64,000 bases of DNA from Gangjinia marincola (GCF_039523415.1 NZ_BAAAFG010000015.1:124001-188000), one strand, 5' to 3'; positions 45,726 through 54,078 are shown, counted from the first letter of the stretch. Notes: generated by a model not told the origin, from the sequence alone. A program made the numbers and translations.

Positions 45726-46961
45726 TTAATTAAATTTTCTTTTTTGAAACCATCTATCATTAAAGGATAAACTTAAGGATACATTTACAAACTCTTCAAA
45801 AATTAAACCAGAAAGATTTGTTCCTCGCTGACCGTACTCAACCGTGAGGTTGGTATTTGCGAATGTTTGTCCAGCGGGTAGACCTAGTCCAAAAGATATG
45901 CCAAACTCATTAATGTCCTCTCCATTGATCACTAAACCAGATTGTTCATATCTCGCTCCCGCACGGTATACGATGCGTTTGAAGTAATTTGTAATGTCAT
46001 TAAATTTCGGGATAAAGTATCCTCCAACTTTTACACTATTCCCTGTGGTAAATGTTGGTTCAAAATTAGGATTGAATCCAGAATTAGCATTAAAACTTCC
46101 CTCTCCAAGAAGTGTAAATTCTGCTCCGGCGAACCATTTTCTTGCTTTACCTATCCCTGCGCCAAGACTTAATTTAGAGGGAAGAGTAAGATCTGTATCA
46201 TCCAATTGACGTTCATCTTCATCAGTCACTCCTTCTATATCATTGATAACGACTACAGTTGCCGTATTTTTTATATTTTCAGAAGTTAAGGAAGCTTCTG
46301 GGGCAAAAGAAACGCTGGTGTGAAAATCGAATCCTTTTATCGTTTTTTTGTACTGGGCACCAAAGTTAAATGATAACCCGCGTAAATCTGATCGATCGAT
46401 TACACGTGTTCCGTATAAAATATCTTCAATAACTGTTATTCTTCTGTTTTGAATGTTTCCAAAGTTATAACTTGTCTCAAATCCAATAGTAAGATCATCA
46501 TTTATAGCATATCCTGCACCCAGGTACAATTTGTTCAATCCTCCCTCTCCCGAATATTGATTACTGCCATCTGCATTACTAATGTCATATCCAACAGCAG
46601 TGGTAGGAATGAGCCCAAATCCAAAGCCCAACTTACCAGCAGAAAATCCCAATGAAAGATAATTTAGTGAAGTATTAGAACTGGTCTCTGTTACGTCTAC
46701 CTGCTCCAGAGATAATTCTTTGTGTGTAGCGGCGACAGTAAATGTTGTTAATTTGAGACGCCCATATCCTGCGGGGTTTTGTAAATTTAAATGTATGCTA
46801 TCTGAAAATATGCTCAATCCACCCATGGCACGATTTTCTGCGGTGCCTTTAAATTTTTGAAGGCCAACTCCAAAAAAGGAGTAAGGTGAAGATGATCGCT
46901 CTTGTGCTACACTGTTTAAGGAGCTACAGATGATAAAAAGCACTATTATTTTTTTGATCAT
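45726..46961 (-). CDS. Outer-membrane beta-barrel protein, FadL/OmpP1-like
   Basis: A 411-residue protein with signal peptide (MIKKIIVLFIICSSLNSVAQ). It then has SSSPYSFFGVGLQKFKGTAENRAMGGLSI and many amphipathic strands, ending in an aromatic strand region (VNVSLSLSFNDRWF). Alignment-level features resemble the OmpP1/FadL fold, but no substrate can be named. Overlaps coaX by 4 bases (ATGA), so co-translated with it. Confidence 0.82.
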   Translation of the reverse strand: MIKKIIVLFIICSSLNSVAQERSSSPYSFFGVGLQKFKGTAENRAMGGLSIFSDSIHLNLQNPAGYGRLKLTTFTVAATHKELSLEQVDVTETSSNTSLNYLSLGFSAGKLGFGFGLIPTTAVGYDISNADGSNQYSGEGGLNKLYLGAGYAINDDLTIGFETSYNFGNIQNRRITVIEDILYGTRVIDRSDLRGLSFNFGAQYKKTIKGFDFHTSVSFAPEASLTSENIKNTATVVVINDIEGVTDEDERQLDDTDLTLPSKLSLGAGIGKARKWFAGAEFTLLGEGSFNANSGFNPNFEPTFTTGNSVKVGGYFIPKFNDITNYFKRIVYRAGARYEQSGLVINGEDINEFGISFGLGLPAGQTFANTNLTVEYGQRGTNLSGLIFEEFVNVSLSLSFNDRWFQKRKFN

Positions 46962-47695
46962 GAATTCGTATTGTATGCTAAAATGTGATTTAGACCTTCC
47001 AGTAAAAAATTTGAGGTGGCAAATATGCTATTTTTTAAGTTTTTAGACAAAAAATGCTGGTCTCCACCGGTCAAAATCACTGTTAAATCCTGATATTTTT
47101 CTTTGTAGGCGTTAATAACCCCTTCTATTTCAAATAAAACTCCGTTTAAGACTCCGCTTCTCAGGCTTTTTTCCGTTGAGTTTCCAGTCAATTTGACAGT
47201 TAATTCTGCAATGTGATCTACTAACGGTAATTTACCAGTGTAATTGTTTAGCGCTTTAAATCGCATCAAAATTCCCGGCGAAATAGCTCCTCCTTTATAC
47301 TTTCCCTCTGCAGTAAGAATGTCATAGGTAATGCAGGTGCCCGCATCGATGATTAAACAGTTTCTATTTTCGTAGGTATAAAACGCATTCGTAACCAAGG
47401 CAATTCGATCTTTACCTAATGTTTTTGGGGTTTCATATTCATTTTTAAATGGAACCAATGTATCAGAGTCTAAATAGAATACTTTTTCAATTGTAGGAGG
47501 CATTTTAAGTAGCTCATCATGTTTTTTAACCACACTGGAAACAAGTGCAAATTTAATTAAGGGGTATTTTTGCTGTACATTACTAACGACTGCATGTAGT
47601 TTAATTATGTTGCAGGTTTCTTTATAAATCAGCGTATTGTCTTTAAATACTCCTAGTTTTACACGCGAATTCCCTATGTCAATGACCAGATTCAT
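46958..47695 (-). CDS. coaX: Type III pantothenate kinase
   Basis: A 245-residue CoaX. It phosphorylates pantothenate, the first step of coenzyme A synthesis. N-terminal NLVIDIGNSRVKLGVF holds the phosphate-binding Asp. Later come GKDRIALVTNAFY, LIIDAGTCITYDIL and the GGAISPGI loop. Full length. First gene of the leftward envelope cluster; panC and panD, which make its substrate, are 8 kb to the right. Confidence 0.96.
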   Translation of the reverse strand: MNLVIDIGNSRVKLGVFKDNTLIYKETCNIIKLHAVVSNVQQKYPLIKFALVSSVVKKHDELLKMPPTIEKVFYLDSDTLVPFKNEYETPKTLGKDRIALVTNAFYTYENRNCLIIDAGTCITYDILTAEGKYKGGAISPGILMRFKALNNYTGKLPLVDHIAELTVKLTGNSTEKSLRSGVLNGVLFEIEGVINAYKEKYQDLTVILTGGDQHFLSKNLKNSIFATSNFLLEGLNHILAYNTNS

Positions 47696-47713
47696 TTCTT
47701 TGGATTAAGGGGT

Positions 47714-47721
47714 CAAAACTA
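47714..47721 (-). promoter_or_regulatory. Putative -7 box of coaX promoter
   Basis: Minus strand TAGTTTTG matches TAnnTTTG, 18 bases before the coaX ATG at 47695. It points away from the tRNA-Phe promoter. Confidence 0.5.
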
Positions 47722-47747
47722 CGAAATGATTTTTTTAGAGAATGTTA

Positions 47748-47778
47748 TTGCGGGTTTTGTAAAATGCCGTTATATTTG
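47748..47778 (+). promoter_or_regulatory. tRNA-Phe promoter (-33 TTG and -7 TATATTTG)
   Basis: TTG at 47748-47750 and TATATTTG at 47771-47778 are separated by 20 bases, the full Bacteroidota promoter architecture. This is the best promoter in the window; the tRNA begins 49 bases downstream. Confidence 0.7.
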
Positions 47779-47827
47779 CACCCGCCTACGCTGAAAGCCA
47801 ATAAACTTTTAAGCAGAAATGTAGTGG

Positions 47828-47900
47828 GGTACCTTAGCTCAGTTGGTAGAGCAATGGACTGAAAATCCATGTGTCCCTGGTTCAATTCCTGGAGGTACCA
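47828..47900 (+). tRNA. tRNA-Phe (GAA)
   Basis: A 73-base cloverleaf. The acceptor GGTACCT pairs with AGGTACC. D arm GCTC/GAGC; anticodon stem ATGGA/TCCAT with loop CTGAAAA, anticodon GAA. T arm CCTGG/CCTGG with loop TTCAATT (stems pair CCTGG with its complement CCTGG read as C-C-T-G-G/CCAGG via the usual geometry only partly; one G-T or mismatch is tolerated). Discriminator A at 47900; CCA is not encoded. A terminator hairpin follows directly. Confidence 0.95.
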
Positions 47901-47901
47901 C
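47889..47901 (+). repeat. Direct repeat, left copy (tRNA-Phe 3' end)
   Basis: CTGGAGGTACCAC, the 3' end of tRNA-Phe. An identical 13-mer occurs at 48259-48271. Together they bracket the pseudogene like attachment or target-site duplications. Confidence 0.8.
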
Positions 47902-47929
47902 AAGCCCGAATTAACGTTCGGGCTTTTTT
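47902..47929 (+). terminator. tRNA-Phe terminator
   Basis: A 9-bp perfect stem AAGCCCGAA (47902-47910) / TTCGGGCTT (47917-47925), a 6-base loop, and a T run to 47929. Confidence 0.85.
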
Positions 47930-47936
47930 ATTTTAT

Positions 47937-48220
47937 ATGTCTCACTATCTCTACGTAATATATTCTAGGAAACTAAACCGATTTTATGTAGGAGAATCTA
48001 TTGATCCAAAACCAAGACTACATTAACACAATACGCATTACTTTAAGTCTAATTTTACTCGACAAGCTAATGATTGGAAAATGGTGCTTGATTACAACTG
48101 CAGTTGTAAAGAAGATGCCATTTTACTCGAAAAATTCATCAAACGAATGAAAAGCAAAGCCTTTGTTAAAAAATCATTGATGATCCTAAAATTTTAGATG
48201 ATATATTGACACAAAAATAG
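47937..48220 (+). pseudogene. Decayed GIY-YIG endonuclease gene
   Basis: From ATG 47937 the frame reads MSHYLYVIYSRKLNRFYVGE, a GIY-YIG nuclease N-terminus (here LYV...YVG), then an in-frame TAA at 48027-48029 where a Gln or Glu codon is expected (RLH-stop-HNTHYFKSNFTRQANDW). The frame resumes through LLEKFIKRMKSKAFVKK, then needs one extra base in the A run near 48165-48172 to continue as IDDPKILDDILTQK and end at TAG 48220. Two lesions make it a pseudogene. It lies directly behind tRNA-Phe and its stop abuts a copy of the tRNA 3' end. Confidence 0.85.
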
Positions 48221-48271
48221 TCCCTAGTTCCCCCGTCCCGACGCTTCGGGATCGAGGGCTGGAGGTACCAC
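48220..48271 (+). repeat. Direct repeat, right copy: duplicated tRNA-Phe T-arm and 3' end with inserted palindrome
   Basis: GTCCCTAGTTC at 48220-48230 copies the tRNA T-arm GTCCCTGGTTC (47873-47883) with one change. CTGGAGGTACCAC at 48259-48271 is an exact copy of the tRNA 3' end. Between them is a 28-base GC-rich block containing TCCCGACGCTTCGGGA, a near-perfect palindrome that replaces the rest of the T arm. The remaining sequence up to the next gene (48272-48396) shows only a weak hairpin (about 48287-48310). Confidence 0.75.
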
Positions 48272-48396
48272 TAATACTAATATTCTACGCGTCTAACATT
48301 AGTTAGGCGTTTGGTACAATAAGGTGATACATATCTTTTAACATCAATTTTATTCTTAAAAACGTAACTTACAGGATGAAGTAATGTCTTATTTAT

Positions 48397-49380
48397 ATGA
48401 GATCTGTCCTCGCCTGTATTATTTTAAGTTGTTTTTGGGTTGATGCCATTGCTGTTAAGCATAACGATAATGTCTTTACAATTGATACAGGAATAGTTTT
48501 TCCTGAAGCAGAAATAATCAACGAACACACCGCACGCATACCGTTTAAGTTAGTTGATCACCTCATTGTAATTGAGGCAGAGCTTTTGAATAAAAAAGGG
48601 GATTTTATAATTGATACTGGCAGTGAGGCGCTTCTTTTAAATAGTGTTCATTTTTCTAATGAATATTCAACCGCTACGGTCAATAGAAAAAGTGCCGGAG
48701 TTTTGAATCAAATTGAAGATCTGAGAGAAAAATATCTTCAGGAATTTATTCTCAATAACTTTAGCTTAAAAAACAAAAGATCAGATATTATTGATCTTTC
48801 TCATATTGAAAAAACAAAAAAAATTAACCTTCTCGGAATTATTGGATATACTGTTTTGAGAGACTATGAGGTATTTATTGATCTTTATTTAAATCAAATT
48901 ACACTTACAAAAGTGAACCCAAATGGTGATCGTTTAAATAAAAGAGTATATGCCGAAAAAATTACAGATAGCCTACATTTCAATTTAAAAGGACATACCA
49001 TTGTACTCAATGGCGAGATCAACGGTGAAGGAATTAAACTTGCGTTAGATTCTGGAGCAGAATTTAATCAACTTAATAAAAAAGTTAGTCGAAGAATTTA
49101 CAGAAACTTCTCTCCAGAAAGAAGAATAAAGCTCATGGGAGCAAGCAAAAGAACAATTGAAGTAATTACTGGTAAATTACACCGCCTAAAATTTAGTAAT
49201 AGCATTTACACAGGCCCAATGCAAACCATCATAACCAATCTTAATAGCATGAATGAAGCTTTTGGCACATCCTTGGATGGAGTTATTGGCTATGAGTTTC
49301 TTCGCCAAAAGAGAACGATTATTAATTATCAAAAAGAAATGCTTTTCTTTATTGATTATCCAATCGTTTTCAATGACTAA
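48397..49380 (+). CDS. Exported tandem retropepsin-like aspartyl protease
   Basis: A 327-residue protein with a signal-like N-terminus (MRSVLACIILSCFWVDAIA). There are two retropepsin-type halves in one chain. The first has FIIDTGSEALLLN (Asp73) with the closing motif LLGIIGYTVLRDYEVFIDL (~145-163). The second has LALDSGAEFNQLN (Asp218) with DGVIGYEFLRQKRTIINY (~294-311). Each retropepsin monomer supplies one Asp, so the two halves could form an intramolecular active site. Substrate unknown. The CBM48-like gene overlaps its stop by 8 bases. Confidence 0.82.
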   Translation: MRSVLACIILSCFWVDAIAVKHNDNVFTIDTGIVFPEAEIINEHTARIPFKLVDHLIVIEAELLNKKGDFIIDTGSEALLLNSVHFSNEYSTATVNRKSAGVLNQIEDLREKYLQEFILNNFSLKNKRSDIIDLSHIEKTKKINLLGIIGYTVLRDYEVFIDLYLNQITLTKVNPNGDRLNKRVYAEKITDSLHFNLKGHTIVLNGEINGEGIKLALDSGAEFNQLNKKVSRRIYRNFSPERRIKLMGASKRTIEVITGKLHRLKFSNSIYTGPMQTIITNLNSMNEAFGTSLDGVIGYEFLRQKRTIINYQKEMLFFIDYPIVFND

Positions 49381-50341
49381 ATTTTTCCTAAATACGATTT
49401 ACTTTCTTTTCTTTTTTACCTTTTCGATTGGATTTTCTCAAGAAAACGAGGTAAAAGGATACCGTATTGATGGCGATGAAATTGTTTTTACATTTGATAA
49501 AAGAGATTATGAAAAAGCATCAGGAGATTACGGGGTCATTGATTTTGAAGATCTTGAAATAAAAAAAGTAACTCTTTCAGGAGCATTTAATAACTGGTCT
49601 ACTAAACCAAGAGATGATTGGCGATTAATCAAAATTGATGAAAACCGTTATGAGTTAAGAAAAAAATTAGAAGATTTTAATGACGAGTTTTTATGGGAGT
49701 TCAAGTATGTAGTTAATAACTCGTATTGGGCAGAGCCCAGCGATGAGATGATTAATAGGACAAGGGCTATCAAAAATGGATTACCCCTTAATGCCTATAA
49801 TTTAAAAATGTATTTGGCTTATCCTGACGAACACGGGAACAAGACGTTTAGATTAAATGGTTATTATGATGCTAAAAATGTTGTTTTGAGTGGTAGTTTC
49901 AATAAGTGGAATGAGCGCGACTTTAAAATGAAACGAGACAAAGAAGGTTGGAATATTACGTTAAAACTTAAACCAGGAGAATATGAATATAAGTTCATAG
50001 TAGATAAAGTTTGGATGACCGATCCGGCCAATCCAAACTTGATTGAAAATGAATTTGGTGGATATAACTCCTATCTTGATATAAAAAAAGAAGTAACCTT
50101 TTTATTGAAGAAGTTTTATCGCGCAGATTATGTCTTTTTGGTCGGCTCATTTAATAACTGGTCAGAAAATCAATACCAAATGAAGAAAACTAAGGATGGA
50201 TGGAGCTATACCACCCGCCTGTCTGCGGGCAAACATCACTATAAATTTATCGTTGATGGCAAATGGATTACCGATCCTAAAAATCCCATACAAGAATATG
50301 ATGAAGATGGAAATATTAACTCTGTAAGGATGGTGAAGTAA
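49373..50341 (+). CDS. Exported protein with three CBM48/AMPK glycogen-binding-like repeats
   Basis: A 322-residue protein from ATG 49373 (signal peptide FFLNTIYFLFFFTFSIGFSQ). Three E-set/CBM48-like units: residues ~66-122 (VTLSGAFNNWS, then FKYVVNNSYWAEPSD), ~168-221 (VVLSGSFNKWN, YKFIVDKVWMTDPANP) and ~253-305 (VFLVGSFNNWS, YKFIVDGKWITDPKNP). The GSFNxW and YKFIVDGxW motifs are the carbohydrate-contact signature of AMPK-beta and isoamylase N-domains. No catalytic domain. It probably binds alpha-glucans or acts as a scaffold. Coupled by overlap to the tandem protease. Confidence 0.85.
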   Translation: MTKFFLNTIYFLFFFTFSIGFSQENEVKGYRIDGDEIVFTFDKRDYEKASGDYGVIDFEDLEIKKVTLSGAFNNWSTKPRDDWRLIKIDENRYELRKKLEDFNDEFLWEFKYVVNNSYWAEPSDEMINRTRAIKNGLPLNAYNLKMYLAYPDEHGNKTFRLNGYYDAKNVVLSGSFNKWNERDFKMKRDKEGWNITLKLKPGEYEYKFIVDKVWMTDPANPNLIENEFGGYNSYLDIKKEVTFLLKKFYRADYVFLVGSFNNWSENQYQMKKTKDGWSYTTRLSAGKHHYKFIVDGKWITDPKNPIQEYDEDGNINSVRMVK

Positions 50342-50456
50342 TATGGTAGCATGATATAGTTTTCTAAAATTAAGTCATTATTGAGGCACTAACATAAATT
50401 CAACTATATTCTTACGAATTAAGATAACATTATAATAAACTCGGGGTAGGAGAGAT

Positions 50457-50464
50457 TATTTTTG
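50457..50464 (+). promoter_or_regulatory. Putative -7 box of the aldo/keto reductase gene
   Basis: TATTTTTG matches TAnnTTTG, 18 bases before ATG 50483. An in-frame TTG at 50462 lies within the box. Confidence 0.55.
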
Positions 50465-50482
50465 AAGCTTAATTCATTAAAT

Positions 50483-51517
50483 ATGATTTACGAAAAGCTC
50501 CCGCAAACTGATCTTGATGTGAGTAAGATTTGTTTAGGAACCATGACCTGGGGTCAGCAAAACACAGAAGAAGAAGGGCATGCACAAATGGACTTTGCTC
50601 TGGATAAAGGTGTTAATTTTTTTGATACTGCAGAGATGTACTCTGTTCCCGGTCGTGCTGAAACTCAGGGAAGCACAGAACGTATCATAGGAAATTGGTT
50701 TACTAAAACGGGCCATCGGGATAAAGTTATACTAGCTTCTAAAATTACAGGACCTAGTCCCACCTTTAAACACATAAGAGAAAATTTAGGGTTTAGCAAA
50801 GAAGCTATTCAAGAAGCGTTGCATAAGAGTTTAAAACGCCTGCAAACTGATTACCTGGATTTATATCAATTGCACTGGCCAGAGCGCAACGCTAATTTTT
50901 TTGGACAGCGCGATTACAAACATAATCCTGATGAGCGGTGGCAGGATAATATTGCTCAAATTTTGGATTCATTAGAAGAGTTTGTTACACAAGGTAAGAT
51001 TCGGCATATTGGAATCTCTAACGAAACACCTTTTGGCTTATTTAGATATATTGAAGAAACACGTAATAGAAATAGTAAGGTAGTTTCAGTCCAAAATGCC
51101 TATAATTTATTGAACCGAAAAGACGAAATTGGTCTATCTGAAATACTTTTGCGAGAAAATATAGGATACTTACCGTATTCACCGCTTGGATTTGGTCAAC
51201 TCACCGGAAAATATTTAGACGGCTATCCTAAAAATTCCAGAGTGAGCTTATTCCCTAACTACAACAGATACCACAAAGAGAATGGCTTTAGGGCAACCCG
51301 AAAATACAAAGCTATCGCAGATGAATATAACTTATCACTCACAAAACTATCGCTAGCATTTGTCAATCAGCGTCCTTTTGTAACTTCAACAATCATTGGA
51401 GCAACATCACTTGATCAATTAAAAGAAAATATTGACAGTGTGGAGGTTCACTTATCAGATGAGATTTTGAAAAAAATTGACGCAGTGCATGAAGAAATTC
51501 CAAATCCTGCACCTTAA
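50483..51517 (+). CDS. Aldo/keto reductase (Tas-like)
   Basis: A 344-residue TIM-barrel NADP-dependent oxidoreductase from ATG 50483 (MIYEKLPQTDLDVSKI). KICLGTMTWGQQNTEEEGH, FDTAEMYSVP (catalytic Tyr), DLYQLHWPERN and the late STIIGATSLDQLKENI match the Tas group. Physiological substrate unknown. It ends in a 4-base convergent overlap with radA. Confidence 0.93.
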   Translation: MIYEKLPQTDLDVSKICLGTMTWGQQNTEEEGHAQMDFALDKGVNFFDTAEMYSVPGRAETQGSTERIIGNWFTKTGHRDKVILASKITGPSPTFKHIRENLGFSKEAIQEALHKSLKRLQTDYLDLYQLHWPERNANFFGQRDYKHNPDERWQDNIAQILDSLEEFVTQGKIRHIGISNETPFGLFRYIEETRNRNSKVVSVQNAYNLLNRKDEIGLSEILLRENIGYLPYSPLGFGQLTGKYLDGYPKNSRVSLFPNYNRYHKENGFRATRKYKAIADEYNLSLTKLSLAFVNQRPFVTSTIIGATSLDQLKENIDSVEVHLSDEILKKIDAVHEEIPNPAP

Positions 51518-52875
51518 CCAAAAAGATGATGTACCACATCATCAACTCGTGCTACTCTGATCACGCTAATGGTGCTGGAAATTTTTTGTGTTTTACATTG
51601 TTTTGAAATCATAATACTGGCGAAGCCTAATTTTTCAGCTTCTAGTATACGCTGCTCAATGCGTGTGACCGGTCTAACCTCACCGGCTAAACCAACTTCA
51701 CCCGTAAAGCAAATATCCTTTGGAATAGCAATATCTTCATTACTGGATAAAATAGCAGCGATAACCGCTAAATCTATCGCCGGATCATCTACACTGATCC
51801 CGCCGGTTACATTTAAAAAGACATCTTTAGCACCTAGTCTAAAACCAGCTCTTTTTTCTAACACCGCTAAAATCATATTGAGTCGTTTAGCATTATAGCC
51901 TGTAGTACTGCGCTGCGGCGTTCCATATACTGCCGTGCTTACTAACGCCTGGATCTCGATCATCAACGGGCGCATACCTTCTAATGTGGCGGCTATAGTT
52001 GCTCCACTCAACTCCTCGTCTGTTTTTGAAATTAAGATTTCGCTTGGATTAGAAACCTCACGCAAACCCTGACTAAGCATCTCAAAAATTCCCAGCTCAT
52101 TGGTAGAACCAAAGCGGTTTTTATGGGCTCTCAAAATACGATATACATGATTGCGATCCCCTTCAAATTGTAAAACGGTATCTACCATATGTTCCAGCAA
52201 CTTTGGCCCTGCAATTTGACCATCTTTTGTAATGTGACCTATTAGAATAACTGGAGTGGCTGTTTCCTTGGCAAATTTAATCAGCTCTGTTGTGGTTTCT
52301 CTAATTTGAGAAATACTCCCCGGACCAGATTCAATATAGTCGGTGTGCAAGGTTTGAATAGAGTCTATGATGACAACATCTGGTTCTACAGCTTCAATTT
52401 GTTTAAAAATCAGTTGCGTTTTAGTTTCGGTAAGTATGTAGCAGTTATTAGAAGATGGATTGATACGTTCTGCACGCATCTTAATTTGCTGTGCACTTTC
52501 CTCACCCGAAACGTATAAAGTTTTAAATGGAAGACTTAGAGCAATTTGTAGCATCAAGGTACTTTTCCCAATACCCGGTTCACCACCTAACAATGTAAGT
52601 GATCCGGGAACGATACCGCCTCCTAGAACACGATCTAATTCGGCATTTTTTGAAGGGAGACGCAGCTCTTCAGCTGAAGAAATTTGTGATAACTTAAGCG
52701 GTTTAGCAGCTTTTTGTGATGAGGAAGATGTGGTATTCCATTTCTTTTTATCTACGGCCTGTACCAACTCTTCGGCAATCGTATTCCACGCTTTACATGC
52801 GGTACATTGACCTTGCCATTTTGCATATTGGGCTCCGCAGTTTTGACAAAAAAACGTAGATTTTACTTTGGCCAT
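51514..52875 (-). CDS. radA: DNA repair protein RadA
   Basis: A 453-residue RadA/Sms. An N-terminal C4 zinc finger (FFCQNCGAQYAKWQGQCTAC), a RecA-like ATPase with Walker A GGEPGIGKSTL (~90), and the diagnostic KNRFGS motif (HKNRFGSTNELG). The C-terminus is a Lon-protease-like domain (~290-453). It drives branch migration in recombination repair. A TTCCGCGAAAGCG 13-mer lies in its upstream spacer (52883-52895). Confidence 0.96.
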   Translation of the reverse strand: MAKVKSTFFCQNCGAQYAKWQGQCTACKAWNTIAEELVQAVDKKKWNTTSSSSQKAAKPLKLSQISSAEELRLPSKNAELDRVLGGGIVPGSLTLLGGEPGIGKSTLMLQIALSLPFKTLYVSGEESAQQIKMRAERINPSSNNCYILTETKTQLIFKQIEAVEPDVVIIDSIQTLHTDYIESGPGSISQIRETTTELIKFAKETATPVILIGHITKDGQIAGPKLLEHMVDTVLQFEGDRNHVYRILRAHKNRFGSTNELGIFEMLSQGLREVSNPSEILISKTDEELSGATIAATLEGMRPLMIEIQALVSTAVYGTPQRSTTGYNAKRLNMILAVLEKRAGFRLGAKDVFLNVTGGISVDDPAIDLAVIAAILSSNEDIAIPKDICFTGEVGLAGEVRPVTRIEQRILEAEKLGFASIMISKQCKTQKISSTISVIRVARVDDVVHHLFG

Positions 52876-52906
52876 AGTATTCTTCCGCGAAAGCGAAAAC
52901 GATTAG

Positions 52907-54049
52907 TTAGTATCCAAAATCTTCTTTAATCTGCTCAGACCTATCCAGCATGGTATCTTTATCTAAATTAGCGATTTCATCCAGAAGGAAGGCAGATTGA
53001 TACATGCGCATGGCTTTTTTTGGGCTTCCGGTTTCTTCGTAAAATCGGGCTTTATAATATGATCCCATCATGGCCTTAGGATAATATTGATTTGCTAATT
53101 TACCTAGGTCCTCATAGTCATCCCAAGCTTCCTTCTTTTCAATAGCGTCCGCAATAGCGACAAAATCATTGACCCTTACTTTTTGATTGAGCCCAAAAAG
53201 ATCCTCTACTGTTTGATATTTATTCATCAAATACTGATAGGGCGTTAAATCTGATGTAATAACCTTTTCATTGAATTCTTTATTATCAATTGGGCGATAT
53301 ACTGAAAATATGCTTTCCAGGGCTTTAGGTATCGCGCGCTCTACCAAAGAATAATGGTTGGCTCCCTTAAAATTATCAAAGGTGTAAAGAAGCTGTTCAC
53401 TTTGAATCTCTTTTAGGCGTTGATCCAGAGCTAAAGCATCTTCACGAAGAGAGTTTACGTCTTCAGTTCCAGTGGCAGTGTAATACCAAATTTTTTGCTT
53501 AGAATTACTCAATACATCAGCGATACGATCTGGCATGGGCGGAGCAAAATCCGGACTAAGATTAATAAACCCTCTAAAGAGGGGGTTGTCCTTCATGAGA
53601 TAATAATTAATGAAATTGGCAGATTGATCATGGCCTAATGCAATGGTAAATTTAGCAGTGCGATAGTTTTCATCCAGATATGGAAAAACTTCCATCCCGA
53701 TAAACTCAAAGAAAAGTGCTCCTTCCTCATCTGGATAGTAATTTACATCTTCATATTGAAGATCTTTTTGACGTCGATTTTCATGCATTACGCCTACCAC
53801 GATAGCTTCGGGCATGTCCTCCCAGTAACTCGAATAATCAACATTACCCGCTAAAATTTCAAAGAGATAATCTCCATCTAGGGTCAGAATAACCGGGTAG
53901 GTTTTGTCCTCATTTTCGGCATAATTTCGGGGTAATTGTATTTTAATTTTTCGTTTACTTTGAAGAATTTGAGACTCTACATTAACGTACTGGGTTTGAG
54001 CTAAAGCCCCAAGGCTGATGAAAAGAAAAAGAAGTAAGCTATTTCTCAT
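52907..54049 (-). CDS. Exported alpha/beta-hydrolase-fold protein, probable pseudo-esterase
   Basis: A 380-residue protein. Signal peptide MRNSLLLFLFISLGALAQ, then an esterase D-like fold (YPVILTLDGDYLFE, AIVVGVMHENRRQKD). At the nucleophile elbow the expected GxSxG reads GHDQSA (G139-H140-D141), so the catalytic Ser is replaced by Asp. A His in NHYSLVERAIP is kept. The last ~100 residues look helical, TPR-like (ARFYEETGSPKKAMRMYQSA). A hydrolytic role is doubtful. Part of the panC-panD-flippase-hydrolase-radA leftward run. Confidence 0.82.
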   Translation of the reverse strand: MRNSLLLFLFISLGALAQTQYVNVESQILQSKRKIKIQLPRNYAENEDKTYPVILTLDGDYLFEILAGNVDYSSYWEDMPEAIVVGVMHENRRQKDLQYEDVNYYPDEEGALFFEFIGMEVFPYLDENYRTAKFTIALGHDQSANFINYYLMKDNPLFRGFINLSPDFAPPMPDRIADVLSNSKQKIWYYTATGTEDVNSLREDALALDQRLKEIQSEQLLYTFDNFKGANHYSLVERAIPKALESIFSVYRPIDNKEFNEKVITSDLTPYQYLMNKYQTVEDLFGLNQKVRVNDFVAIADAIEKKEAWDDYEDLGKLANQYYPKAMMGSYYKARFYEETGSPKKAMRMYQSAFLLDEIANLDKDTMLDRSEQIKEDFGY

Positions 54050-54078
54050 AGGTTATGATGTAAGGTATGTTGGACAAG

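Noticed and set aside
48220..48271. A second tRNA-Phe gene
   Set aside because: Only part of the T arm and the 3' end are present, split by a palindromic block; no D or anticodon arm.
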